Source of the DNA: an uncultured Lachnospiraceae bacterium
GTDB taxonomy: Bacteria; Bacillota; Clostridia; Lachnospirales; Lachnospiraceae
Direction of reading: 5' to 3'
DNA: 37,967 nt
Assembly: GCA_902775485.1 (NCBI GenBank)
Contig: CACYMJ010000020.1
Span: 1 to 37,967 of the forward strand
Every line of letters starts with the position of its first letter. Position 1 is the first letter of the stretch. Below, one piece after another: positions 8,987-16,943 of this stretch. The position numbers and the translations under genes were made by a program. The notes beneath the pieces were generated by a model, which was not told where the DNA came from, made no database searches, and worked only from the letters and a program-made list of their open reading frames with translations.

Positions 8987-11227
8987 ATGCTTGAAATTGG
9001 TACGATTTTAGGTGACAGATACGAAATACTCGAACTGATCGGAAGCGGAGGCATGGCTGATGTTTATAAGGCCAAGTGCCATAAGTTGAACCGTTTTGTT
9101 GCGATCAAAGTTTTAAAGAGCGAGTTTTCATCGGATTCGAGTTTCGTGGGAAAGTTTAAGGCTGAGGCACAATCTGCCGCAGGTCTTATGCATCCCAATA
9201 TAGTAAACGTATATGATGTCGGCGAAGAAAACAGGATGTACTACTTCGTCATGGAACTTGTGGAAGGGATCACTCTCAAACATTACATTGAGAAGAAGAT
9301 CCGCCTGACGGCAAAAGAGGCTGTCAGCATAGCGATACAGGTATCCATGGGTATTGAGGCCGCTCATAACAACGGTATCATACACCGCGATATCAAACCT
9401 CAGAATATCATCATTTCCAAAGAAGGCAAGGTAAAGGTCGCCGATTTCGGTATAGCAAAGGCAGCCACCAGCAATACCGTGACCAGCCATGCGATGGGAA
9501 GTGTTCATTATACGTCTCCGGAGCAGGCAAGAGGCGGGTATTCGGACGCCAAGAGTGATATATATTCCATAGGTATCACATTGTTTGAGATGATAACGGG
9601 TCATGTACCGTTTGACGGTGAGACTACGGTAGCTGTTGCGATCAAGCATATTCAGGAAGAGATGCCCTCACCGCGTGTGTATGTTCCGGATGTCCCGATA
9701 AGCGTTGAGCAGATAATCGCAAAGTGCTGTCAGAAGAATCCGGACAGAAGATATGCCAACGTTGGCCAGCTTATACGCGATCTGAAGCACTCCCTGACGA
9801 ATCCCGACGATGAATTTGTCGTGATACAGGAGCCGGCATCCGAGGGCGGGACCAAGAATATTTCAGATGCGGAAAAGAGCGAGATCAGAAAACATACCGC
9901 ACCTGTAACGCCTATCGCATCCCCTCCCGTTCAGCCGGTCGCAGATGAGGTCCGTCCCGCCAAGCCGATGGAGCAGTTCGACGACGATGATGATTTTGAG
10001 GATGTATTCGGAGTTCGCGGATCAAGACCGAAGGCTGCGCGTAAAGAGGAAAAGCGCGAGAGCGTAAGACCCAGGGAGAAAAAGGTTACACCTGAGAGGC
10101 CGAAACAGACCAGGGTCAAATCCTCCAAAAACACACGCAGAGATTCATACAGAAGCAGGGACGACGATTATTACGATGATGAACTTGATGATGATGTAGA
10201 TCCCAAGATGGAAAAGGCCGTGACCATACTTCTTGTTGCGGCAGCCATTGTGATAACCATCATCGCGGTTGTTGTTATAGGCAAGGTATTCGGAGCATTT
10301 TCGGGAAGCGCCTCAACGGATGACGGTGAGGAACTGACCATATCGACATCTGCGGGTACTACGACGGTACCGAACGTAGTGGGTATGACGGTTGCAGAGG
10401 CGGGAGATGCCCTGACGAAGGCCGGACTTACGGCAAAGGCAACCTACAAGGAGTCCACCGAGTACGAGAAGGACTATATCGTTTCCCAGGATATAGAGGG
10501 AAATACCGAAGTTGCGAGCGGAACCGTATTAAACCTTGTTGTATCAAGCGGTAAGATCGTAGGTGTTACGGTGCCGGATGTTGTCGGCATGACGGAAGCC
10601 GAGGCAAAGGTAATGCTTGACAACGAAGGCTTTGCGATGCAGAAACAGCTTCAGGAAAGCGATACCGTGGAAAAGGGCAAGGTAATATCCCAGAACCCTC
10701 TCGGTGCAACCACAGCGGCAAAGGGAAGCCAGGTTACGGTTGTCATCAGCTCGGGTACCAATGTGGAACAGGTGACAATGCCTGACCTTTCCGGCAAGAC
10801 CGAGGAAGAGGCAAAGGTGGTCATCGAAGAAGAGGGACTTTCGATAGGAACGGTAGCTGAGGAAGAAAGCGATACCGTGGAAAAGGGCAAGGTAATATCA
10901 CAGGCCCCGGCTGCGGGAGGAATGATAGATAAGGGAACGGCTGTCGATCTGAAGATCAGTCTCGGTAAAAAGACCAAGACATATTCATGTTCGGTTGAGG
11001 TCGGCGCACCGGCAAATTATATGGCCGGTTCCGAAGCGGTCATTGTTCTGCTGAGCCCTTCGGGAGAGGAACTGGGAAGATTTTCCGCAAGTTCATTCCC
11101 TTATACGGTAAGCAAGAGCGGTATAACCGATATACCTTCCGGCGTCATCACGATAACCTATCTGTCCGCTGAGGGCACATGGGAGACGACCAATCCGACG
11201 GCAGTGACCTTTACGGCGGAAGAGTAG
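8987..11227 (+). CDS. prkC: PASTA-domain Ser/Thr protein kinase
   Basis: A 746-residue membrane kinase that senses cell-wall fragments and controls growth and division. The cytoplasmic kinase domain (about 10-270) has IGSGGMADVYKA, K41, HRD with D135, and VADFGIAKA. A charged, low-complexity linker rich in D, K and R (about 290-405) leads to one membrane helix (about 412-434). Outside are three PASTA repeats (about 459-525, 527-593, 596-662), each opening with VP-V/L-GM-like motifs. After them is an 80-residue C-terminal domain of beta-rich character that is not PASTA. A preceding AAGGAG site supports the ATG. Confidence 0.96.
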   Translation: MLEIGTILGDRYEILELIGSGGMADVYKAKCHKLNRFVAIKVLKSEFSSDSSFVGKFKAEAQSAAGLMHPNIVNVYDVGEENRMYYFVMELVEGITLKHYIEKKIRLTAKEAVSIAIQVSMGIEAAHNNGIIHRDIKPQNIIISKEGKVKVADFGIAKAATSNTVTSHAMGSVHYTSPEQARGGYSDAKSDIYSIGITLFEMITGHVPFDGETTVAVAIKHIQEEMPSPRVYVPDVPISVEQIIAKCCQKNPDRRYANVGQLIRDLKHSLTNPDDEFVVIQEPASEGGTKNISDAEKSEIRKHTAPVTPIASPPVQPVADEVRPAKPMEQFDDDDDFEDVFGVRGSRPKAARKEEKRESVRPREKKVTPERPKQTRVKSSKNTRRDSYRSRDDDYYDDELDDDVDPKMEKAVTILLVAAAIVITIIAVVVIGKVFGAFSGSASTDDGEELTISTSAGTTTVPNVVGMTVAEAGDALTKAGLTAKATYKESTEYEKDYIVSQDIEGNTEVASGTVLNLVVSSGKIVGVTVPDVVGMTEAEAKVMLDNEGFAMQKQLQESDTVEKGKVISQNPLGATTAAKGSQVTVVISSGTNVEQVTMPDLSGKTEEEAKVVIEEEGLSIGTVAEEESDTVEKGKVISQAPAAGGMIDKGTAVDLKISLGKKTKTYSCSVEVGAPANYMAGSEAVIVLLSPSGEELGRFSASSFPYTVSKSGITDIPSGVITITYLSAEGTWETTNPTAVTFTAEE
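10655..10899. repeat. Exact 35-base direct repeat within the PASTA repeats
   Basis: Bases 10655-10689 and 10865-10899 are identical and 210 bases apart, exactly one PASTA unit. They encode the ESDTVEKGKVISQ segment of PASTA repeats 2 and 3. The flanking DNA of the two units has diverged, so the identity is local. Confidence 0.85.
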
Positions 11228-11228
11228 G

Positions 11229-12101
11229 ATGCGGGGAAGGATAATCAAAGGCATCGGCGGATTCTATTACGTTCATACCGATGAAGGCCTTTATACGTGT
11301 AAGGCAAAGGGAATATTCAGACTGGACGGTACAAAGCCCCTGGTCGGAGATAATGTCGATATCGATGTGCTGGCGGATGAGGATATGACCGGAAGCATCA
11401 CGACGATATATGACAGGACAAATGATCTTATAAGACCGAATGTGGCGAACGTGGACCAGGCACTTATAATATTTGCCCTTGTGGATCCGCTGCCTAACTT
11501 CGTTACCCTAGATAAGATGATCCTTCAGTATAAAGCACAGGGAATACCTGTGCTCATATGCTTTAATAAAGACGATCTTGCCGATGATGCCCTGATAAAC
11601 GATACGATAAACATATACAGCGGATGCGGATGCAGATCGTTTGTAACAAGCGCCAGGGACAATGAGGGCATCGGTGATCTGTTAAATGCTCTCCTGGGGA
11701 AAACGACTACGGTCGCAGGGCCTTCCGGCGTTGGTAAATCGTCCATCATAAACTGTCTTACGAAGGACCGTGTACAGGAGACGGGTGAGATATCACGGAA
11801 ACTGTCGCGCGGCCGGCATACAACGAGACATTCGGAGATCATTCCGATCGGAGATAATACGTTTATAATTGACACGCCGGGATTCGGATCCTTTGATCTG
11901 TTCAATATCAGACCGGAAGATCTGTCAGAACATTACGAGGAATTCAATGACGCTCCGGCGTGTCGTTTTATGCCGTGCTCTCATACGCATGAACCCGAAT
12001 GCTCGGTAAAGGCAATGGTGGATGAGGGAAAAATATCGCGGCAAAGATACGACAACTATGTGTATATTTACAATGAACTGACAAAAGCAAGGAGATACTG
12101 A
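11229..12101 (+). CDS. rsgA: Small ribosomal subunit biogenesis GTPase RsgA
   Basis: A 290-residue circularly permuted GTPase that checks late 30S subunit maturation. An N-terminal OB fold is followed by the permuted motif order: G4 NKDD comes before the P-loop GPSGVGKSS (from G164), then the RHTTRH switch and DTPGFGSFD. A C-terminal zinc knuckle CRFMPCSHTHEPEC ends the protein. It starts one base after the prkC stop. In many Firmicutes it sits in this prpC-prkC-rsgA-rpe order. Confidence 0.96.
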   Translation: MRGRIIKGIGGFYYVHTDEGLYTCKAKGIFRLDGTKPLVGDNVDIDVLADEDMTGSITTIYDRTNDLIRPNVANVDQALIIFALVDPLPNFVTLDKMILQYKAQGIPVLICFNKDDLADDALINDTINIYSGCGCRSFVTSARDNEGIGDLLNALLGKTTTVAGPSGVGKSSIINCLTKDRVQETGEISRKLSRGRHTTRHSEIIPIGDNTFIIDTPGFGSFDLFNIRPEDLSEHYEEFNDAPACRFMPCSHTHEPECSVKAMVDEGKISRQRYDNYVYIYNELTKARRY

Positions 12102-12103
12102 TA

Positions 12104-12778
12104 ATGGTCATTTTGTCACCTTCCATACTTGCCGCGGATTTTACGATCCTCGGACAGCAGATGGAAAAGGCCGAAGAAGGTGGGAACGATTACTTTCATT
12201 TTGATGTCATGGACGGAATGTTCGTGCCTAATATATCATTCGGGATACCTGTCCTGGCTTCGGTAAGACGTGCCACAAAGAAGATACTTGATGTGCATCT
12301 TATGGTGCAGGCACCGGAAAGATATATCGACAAGTTCATAGATGCCGGAGCGGATATACTGACCGTGCATCAGGAGGCATGCGTACCGCTGGAGGAAACG
12401 CTCAGACACATACACGAGCGCGGAAAACGGGCAGGTATAGCGATAAAACCACATACGGACATTGCCGTGCTTGAAAAATATTTCGGTCTTGCGGACATGT
12501 TCCTGGTGATGACGGTGGAACCCGGATTCGGAGGACAGGAATACCTCGATTCCTGTACGGATAAGGTACGATCCCTCAGAGATAAGCTCACACAGCAAGG
12601 CCTTGATACCGATATTCAGGTTGACGGAGGAGTGACAAGAGATAACGTCGATACTGTCGTAAAAGCGGGTGCGAACGTTATCGTGATGGGCTCCTCGATA
12701 TTCAGGGGTGATATTACCGGGAACACAAGATACTTTGCGGATCTTTTTGCCAACTACAACAAAGGAGACAGATCATGA
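12104..12778 (+). CDS. rpe: Ribulose-phosphate 3-epimerase
   Basis: A 224-residue TIM-barrel enzyme that interconverts ribulose 5-phosphate and xylulose 5-phosphate. Motifs are complete: LSPSILAADF, HFDVMDGMFVPNISFG with metal-binding H and D, HLMV, and the phosphate loop DGGV followed by GSSIF. Length is normal. The stop overlaps the following prenyltransferase gene by four bases (ATGA). In related genomes thiamine pyrophosphokinase commonly follows rpe; here the accessory sugar cluster begins instead. Pentose phosphate made here could feed PRPP for the next enzyme, which is inference. Confidence 0.96.
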   Translation: MVILSPSILAADFTILGQQMEKAEEGGNDYFHFDVMDGMFVPNISFGIPVLASVRRATKKILDVHLMVQAPERYIDKFIDAGADILTVHQEACVPLEETLRHIHERGKRAGIAIKPHTDIAVLEKYFGLADMFLVMTVEPGFGGQEYLDSCTDKVRSLRDKLTQQGLDTDIQVDGGVTRDNVDTVVKAGANVIVMGSSIFRGDITGNTRYFADLFANYNKGDRS

Positions 12779-13701
12779 AGAATTACATCAAGATAGCGCG
12801 GCCGGACCACTGGGTGAAAAATGCGTTCATAGTACCCGGACTTGCCATAGCGGTGCTTCTGACTGATTTTACATTCACACCGGACGTTATAGTCAGGTTT
12901 ATAGTCGGTTTTTTTGCAACATGTTTTATCGCATCGGCCAATTATGTGATCAATGAATGGCTTGATGCCGAATTCGACAAGTATCATCCGACCAAGAAGT
13001 TCAGGCCGGTCGTATCGGAGAACATGAAGCTTTCGCTTGTTCTTACGGAGTATGCGATACTGATCGTTCTGGGACTCGGCCTGTCATTGTATGTCGGAAA
13101 ACCGTTCACTTACATGGAACTGTGGCTTCTGATCATGGGAGTGCTCTATAATGTCAAGCCGATAAGGACCAAGGATATTCCCTACCTTGATGTTCTTTCC
13201 GAATCCATCAATAACATGATAAGGCTGCTGCTCGGATGGTTTATCATAACCCAGGATTTTCAGCCGCCCATCAGTATACTGATAGGATACTGGTTTGCCG
13301 GCGCATTCCTGATGGCAACCAAGCGCTTCGCGGAATACAGGATGATAGGCGATCCTTCCGTGGCCGGGTTGTACAGAAAGAGCTTCGCGCATTATTCGGA
13401 AACAAGCCTTCTGGTGTCATCGTTCTTTTATGCCATGTGTGCAACGTTCTTCATCGGTGTGTTCATGATCAAATACAGGATGGAGTACATAATTGCCATG
13501 CCGTTTGTCTTCGGGCTATTCTGCTTTTACCTGTATATAGCATTTAAGCCGGACTCGGCGGTGCAAAAGCCCGAAAAACTGTACAAGGAAAAGCCGCTGC
13601 TTGCCTATATCGCGGTTCTGGTAGTGATACTGCTGGTACTTACCATAGTGGATATACCGATGCCGTCATACTGGGTAAATCCGACTTTGTTTGACATGTG
13701 A
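12775..13701 (+). CDS. UbiA-family phosphoribosyl-polyprenyl-phosphate synthase-like protein
   Basis: A 308-residue polytopic membrane protein with about eight hydrophobic helices. It opens with RPDHWVKNAF, like the actinobacterial decaprenyl-phosphate phosphoribosyltransferase Rv3806c, and its first catalytic motif NEWLDAEFDKYHPTKKFRP (N60-P78) follows the NDxxDxxxDxxHPTKxFRP pattern with the first Asp replaced by Glu. The second acidic region is TKDIPYLDVLSE. By family it should join PRPP to a polyprenyl phosphate, giving lipid-linked ribose 5-phosphate; a different prenyl acceptor is possible. A HAD phosphatase follows immediately, matching the known HAD-UbiA fusions. Four-base overlap with rpe couples it to the housekeeping operon. 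Confidence 0.8.
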   Translation: MKNYIKIARPDHWVKNAFIVPGLAIAVLLTDFTFTPDVIVRFIVGFFATCFIASANYVINEWLDAEFDKYHPTKKFRPVVSENMKLSLVLTEYAILIVLGLGLSLYVGKPFTYMELWLLIMGVLYNVKPIRTKDIPYLDVLSESINNMIRLLLGWFIITQDFQPPISILIGYWFAGAFLMATKRFAEYRMIGDPSVAGLYRKSFAHYSETSLLVSSFFYAMCATFFIGVFMIKYRMEYIIAMPFVFGLFCFYLYIAFKPDSAVQKPEKLYKEKPLLAYIAVLVVILLVLTIVDIPMPSYWVNPTLFDM

Positions 13702-14342
13702 TGAAAAAAAACATTAACGATTACAGTCTGTATGTGTTCGATCTGGACGGAACGCTGTACGACCAGCCGAAGCTGCGTCTTATCATGGCGTCCCGGCTTA
13801 TCGGCTATTATATATGCCATCCGTTTGCGATACGGGATCTGTTCATCCTGATGCATTTTCGCAGCGTGAAGGATTCATGGAAAGACGGATCCGGCGAAGA
13901 TAAGATCATTGAAAAAACTGCTGCGGATCTTAAGACGACAACCGAAAGAACTGCAAGAGTTGTCAGAAAATGGATATATGACAATCCGCTTTCGGCCCTC
14001 GAAAAAACAAGGGATGAAAAACTGATCGGACTGATCGGGAGGCTTAGGGAAAACGGAAAAAAGGTAGTGATATTGTCCGATTATCCGACCGCTGACAAAC
14101 TGAAAGCACTTTCTGTTGAGGTTGACGGACAGTACGGACCTGATGATGAAAGAATAGATGCGTTAAAACCGTCACCGAAGGGGCTTGAGGTCATTATGGA
14201 GGATACGGGATTTTCACCGTCTGACATACTCATGATCGGAGACAGACCGGAAAAGGACGGAGAGTGTGCAAAAGCGGCCGGAGTCGATCATCTGATACTC
14301 GAACGTAATGTCAGGAAGAGAAATCTGAATGAAGAAATATAA
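13701..14342 (+). CDS. HAD-family hydrolase, candidate lipid-linked phosphate phosphatase
   Basis: A 213-residue HAD phosphatase: motif I YVFDLDGTLYDQ, motif II VVILSDYP, Lys at KPSPKG, and motif IV MIGDRPEKDGECAKAAG. The ATG at 13701 overlaps the prenyltransferase stop by one base (TGATG); a GTG three bases earlier is a possible alternative. No separate ribosome binding site is visible, so translation is likely coupled. Because HAD domains are fused to UbiA domains in related proteins, the likely job is removal of the 5-phosphate from polyprenyl-phosphoryl-ribose 5-phosphate. That role is inference from context. Confidence 0.82.
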   Translation: MKKNINDYSLYVFDLDGTLYDQPKLRLIMASRLIGYYICHPFAIRDLFILMHFRSVKDSWKDGSGEDKIIEKTAADLKTTTERTARVVRKWIYDNPLSALEKTRDEKLIGLIGRLRENGKKVVILSDYPTADKLKALSVEVDGQYGPDDERIDALKPSPKGLEVIMEDTGFSPSDILMIGDRPEKDGECAKAAGVDHLILERNVRKRNLNEEI

Positions 14343-14721
14343 ATATCTTGTGATACTTCACATACTCCTGGCGGTTTATTCGCTTACGGGAATCGCGTCA
14401 AAGTTTGCGGCACAGGAAGAATTTCTGTCATTTAAGTTCATCCTGTACTATGGCCTGTCGCTTCTGGGACTGTTCATATACGCATTCGCATGGCAGCAGA
14501 TAATCAAACGCATGCCTCTTATTACCGCATATGCCAATAAAGGCGCTACGGTGATCTGGGGGATCATATGGGGATATTTTGTATTTCACGAGCCGGTCAC
14601 GGTAAAGAAGGTCATCGGAGCGGTAATAATACTGTGCGGAGTGATCCTTATCGTTACGGCGGATGCAAAGGAAGAGACGGAGAAAGAAGCCGACAATGGA
14701 AACAAAGATAAAGCTGCTTGA
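14329..14721 (+). CDS. Small EamA/SMR-like membrane protein (possible flippase subunit)
   Basis: A 130-residue protein with four hydrophobic helices (about 6-24, 36-54, 66-84, 92-110) and a charged tail. The third and fourth helices carry ANKGATVIWGIIWGYFVFHEP and KVIGAVIILCGVILIV, the pattern of half-size EamA/SMR transporters such as ArnE and ArnF, which flip undecaprenyl-phosphate sugars as a heterodimer. A second, dissimilar SMR gene lies in the same cluster at 19687. Start overlaps the HAD gene by 14 bases. Substrate is not determined by sequence. Confidence 0.72.
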   Translation: MKKYKYLVILHILLAVYSLTGIASKFAAQEEFLSFKFILYYGLSLLGLFIYAFAWQQIIKRMPLITAYANKGATVIWGIIWGYFVFHEPVTVKKVIGAVIILCGVILIVTADAKEETEKEADNGNKDKAA

Positions 14722-16303
14722 TTGTACTTTGAGGGACGGCGGTTACCTGAATGACTGGGAATTCGGTAACAGCAACATCGTCAATATTTTCGAGCGTCTT
14801 GTAAGCGCGGGGATAGACATAATCGAGACGGGATTTATCGATGAGAGACGCCCCTTCGATGAAAACAGGACCATTTTTCCCGATACCGAAAGCGTAAACA
14901 GGATATACGGGAAGCTCGACAAGGGATCATCAATGATCGTCGGGATGATCGATTACGGAACATGTTCCATCGATCACATCATGCCTGCAAAAGAGTGTTT
15001 TCTGGATGGGATCAGGGTCATATTCAAAAAGCAGAAGATGCATGAGGCCATAGATTTTTGCCGCTGCATCAAGGATAAAGGCTATAAGGTTTTTGCCCAG
15101 GCGGTATCCATAACGAGCTATAACGATGAGGAACTGAGCCGGCTCATAGATCTTGTTAACGATCTTGAACCATATGCTTTTTCGCTTGTGGATACATACG
15201 GACTGCTTCATAAGGGGCAGCTCCGCCATTATTTTGATTTTGCGTGTGCACATCTGAAGAGCACTATCGGTATCGGTTATCATGCCCATAATAATTTCCA
15301 GCTTGCATATGCCAACTGTATAGAACTGCTCGACGATCCGCCGGCGGGAAGACTGCTTATCGTAGACGGAACATTGTACGGAATGGGCAAGAGCGCCGGA
15401 AATACCCCGATAGAACTGCTTGTCATGCATATGAATTCATATCACGGAACGCTCTATCATAACAGTCAGATACTTGAAGCCATAGAAGTTACGATACTTG
15501 ATATGAACAGAAAGATCGGCTGGGGATATTCATTTAAATTCTTCCTTGCGGCCTCACACGACTGTCACCCGAACTATGTCAATTATCTTATGGATATCGG
15601 GAAACTGTCGGTAAAGTCGATCAGCGAAGTACTCGATTCCCTTGAAGGCGAGAAAAAGCTTCTGTATGACCGTGAATATATTAAGGAACTGTATTTTGAA
15701 TATCAGAAGAAACACTGCGCCGATTCCGGTTCCGTGGGAGGTCTTATAGATGATCTTTCGGGTAAGGATGTGCTTCTGATGGGACCCGGCAAAAACATAT
15801 ACGACCAGAGAAAAAGAGTTGATGATTATATATCGTCGAATAATTGCGTAACGATATCGATCAATTATATACCAAGCGGTTACGATCCGGATTATGTTTT
15901 CATGAGTAACGCAAAGCGCTATGTCCAGCTGTGTTCGGCGCTTAACGAGCAGAAGAAAAAATCGCGCCTTATAGCAACTTCAAACATAACGAGAACACTC
16001 GGCGAGTTTGATTATACACTTAATTACAGTGCGCTGCTTGATGAGGATGCGCTTATGCCGGATAATCCGCTCATCATGCTTCTGCGGCTTTTAAAGAAGG
16101 CAGGGGTCAGATCGGCCGGACTTGCCGGATTTGACGGATACAGACAGACACCGGTGTCAAACTATGTCAATCCGAATATGGAATATTCATACAGCAGCGA
16201 GGAAGCGGATAATATAAACCGTGATACGGTAAAGAGTATGCAAAAACTCGAACTTCCTTTTGAGGTTGTGTATGTAACGGAGAGTATTTATGAGAGATTA
16301 TGA
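14696..16303 (+). CDS. HMGL-type aldolase with extra C-terminal domain
   Basis: A 535-residue protein. Residues 1-280 are a DRE-TIM/HMGL barrel: LLDCTLRDGGY with D14, and metal-binding HAHNN at 196-200, as in 4-hydroxy-2-oxovalerate aldolase, so it probably cleaves or joins a 2-oxo acid and an aldehyde. Residues about 345-535 form a separate domain with DVLLMGPGKNI and NYIPSGYDPDYVFMSN, resembling the MptE/DUF115-like fold; its role is unknown. I chose ATG 14696 over an in-frame ATG at 14663 because family homology begins METKIKLLDC and the earlier start adds a basic stretch inside the upstream gene. Overlaps neighbours by 26 and 14 bases. Homologues of this type occur in surface-polysaccharide loci. 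Confidence 0.75.
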   Translation: METKIKLLDCTLRDGGYLNDWEFGNSNIVNIFERLVSAGIDIIETGFIDERRPFDENRTIFPDTESVNRIYGKLDKGSSMIVGMIDYGTCSIDHIMPAKECFLDGIRVIFKKQKMHEAIDFCRCIKDKGYKVFAQAVSITSYNDEELSRLIDLVNDLEPYAFSLVDTYGLLHKGQLRHYFDFACAHLKSTIGIGYHAHNNFQLAYANCIELLDDPPAGRLLIVDGTLYGMGKSAGNTPIELLVMHMNSYHGTLYHNSQILEAIEVTILDMNRKIGWGYSFKFFLAASHDCHPNYVNYLMDIGKLSVKSISEVLDSLEGEKKLLYDREYIKELYFEYQKKHCADSGSVGGLIDDLSGKDVLLMGPGKNIYDQRKRVDDYISSNNCVTISINYIPSGYDPDYVFMSNAKRYVQLCSALNEQKKKSRLIATSNITRTLGEFDYTLNYSALLDEDALMPDNPLIMLLRLLKKAGVRSAGLAGFDGYRQTPVSNYVNPNMEYSYSSEEADNINRDTVKSMQKLELPFEVVYVTESIYERL

Positions 16304-16943
16304 TGCGGTCATATTCGATCTGGACGGAACGCTTCTTGACACTTCTGAGGGAATATTCAGATCCGTGTCATATGTTATCGAGCATTCGGCTCTTACACCT
16401 CTGTCCGACGAGATCATGCGAACCTTTATAGGTCCGCCCATACAAAGATCGTTTGCGAGAGTATACAGCCTGTCGGATGAGGAAGCCCAAAAGGCTGCGG
16501 GGATGTTTCGCGACAGATACAAGGAGCATGATCTGCTGCTTGCAAAACCTTACGAGGGTATCATCGATACCATGAAGGAACTTCGGCAGGCAGGCATCAA
16601 AACCGCCGTCGCAACATACAAACGTCAGGACTATGCCGAGAAGCTCCTTCGTCATTTCGGTTTTGACGAAGTTGCCGAGGTTATCTGCGGGTCGGATGCC
16701 GAGGGAAAACTGACCAAAAGAGACATCATAGAAAATGCCATCAGGTATATGGGAATATCGGATAAAAAACGTGCAGTCATGGTCGGGGACAGTGACAATG
16801 ATGCACTGGGAGCAGATGAGATAGGAGTCGATTTTATCGGCGTGACTTACGGCTTCGGGTTTTTCTGCGGACAGGATGTAAACGAGTATAGAAATATCGG
16901 GGTTGCCGTCTCGCCCCGGGATCTGGTTGGGTTGATAATATGA
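16290..16943 (+). CDS. HAD-family phosphatase, phosphoglycolate-phosphatase-like
   Basis: A 217-residue HAD hydrolase with an alpha-helical cap: motif I VIFDLDGTLLDTS, motif II VATYK (Thr position), Lys in GKLTKRD, and motif IV MVGDSDNDALGADEIG. It belongs to the Gph/PpaX branch that removes phosphate from small sugar or glycol phosphates. The position between the aldolase and the ThDP enzyme, with overlaps of 14 and 4 bases, suggests that it dephosphorylates an intermediate of the sugar pathway. It is clearly different from the HAD gene at 13701. Confidence 0.82.
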   Translation: MRDYDAVIFDLDGTLLDTSEGIFRSVSYVIEHSALTPLSDEIMRTFIGPPIQRSFARVYSLSDEEAQKAAGMFRDRYKEHDLLLAKPYEGIIDTMKELRQAGIKTAVATYKRQDYAEKLLRHFGFDEVAEVICGSDAEGKLTKRDIIENAIRYMGISDKKRAVMVGDSDNDALGADEIGVDFIGVTYGFGFFCGQDVNEYRNIGVAVSPRDLVGLII

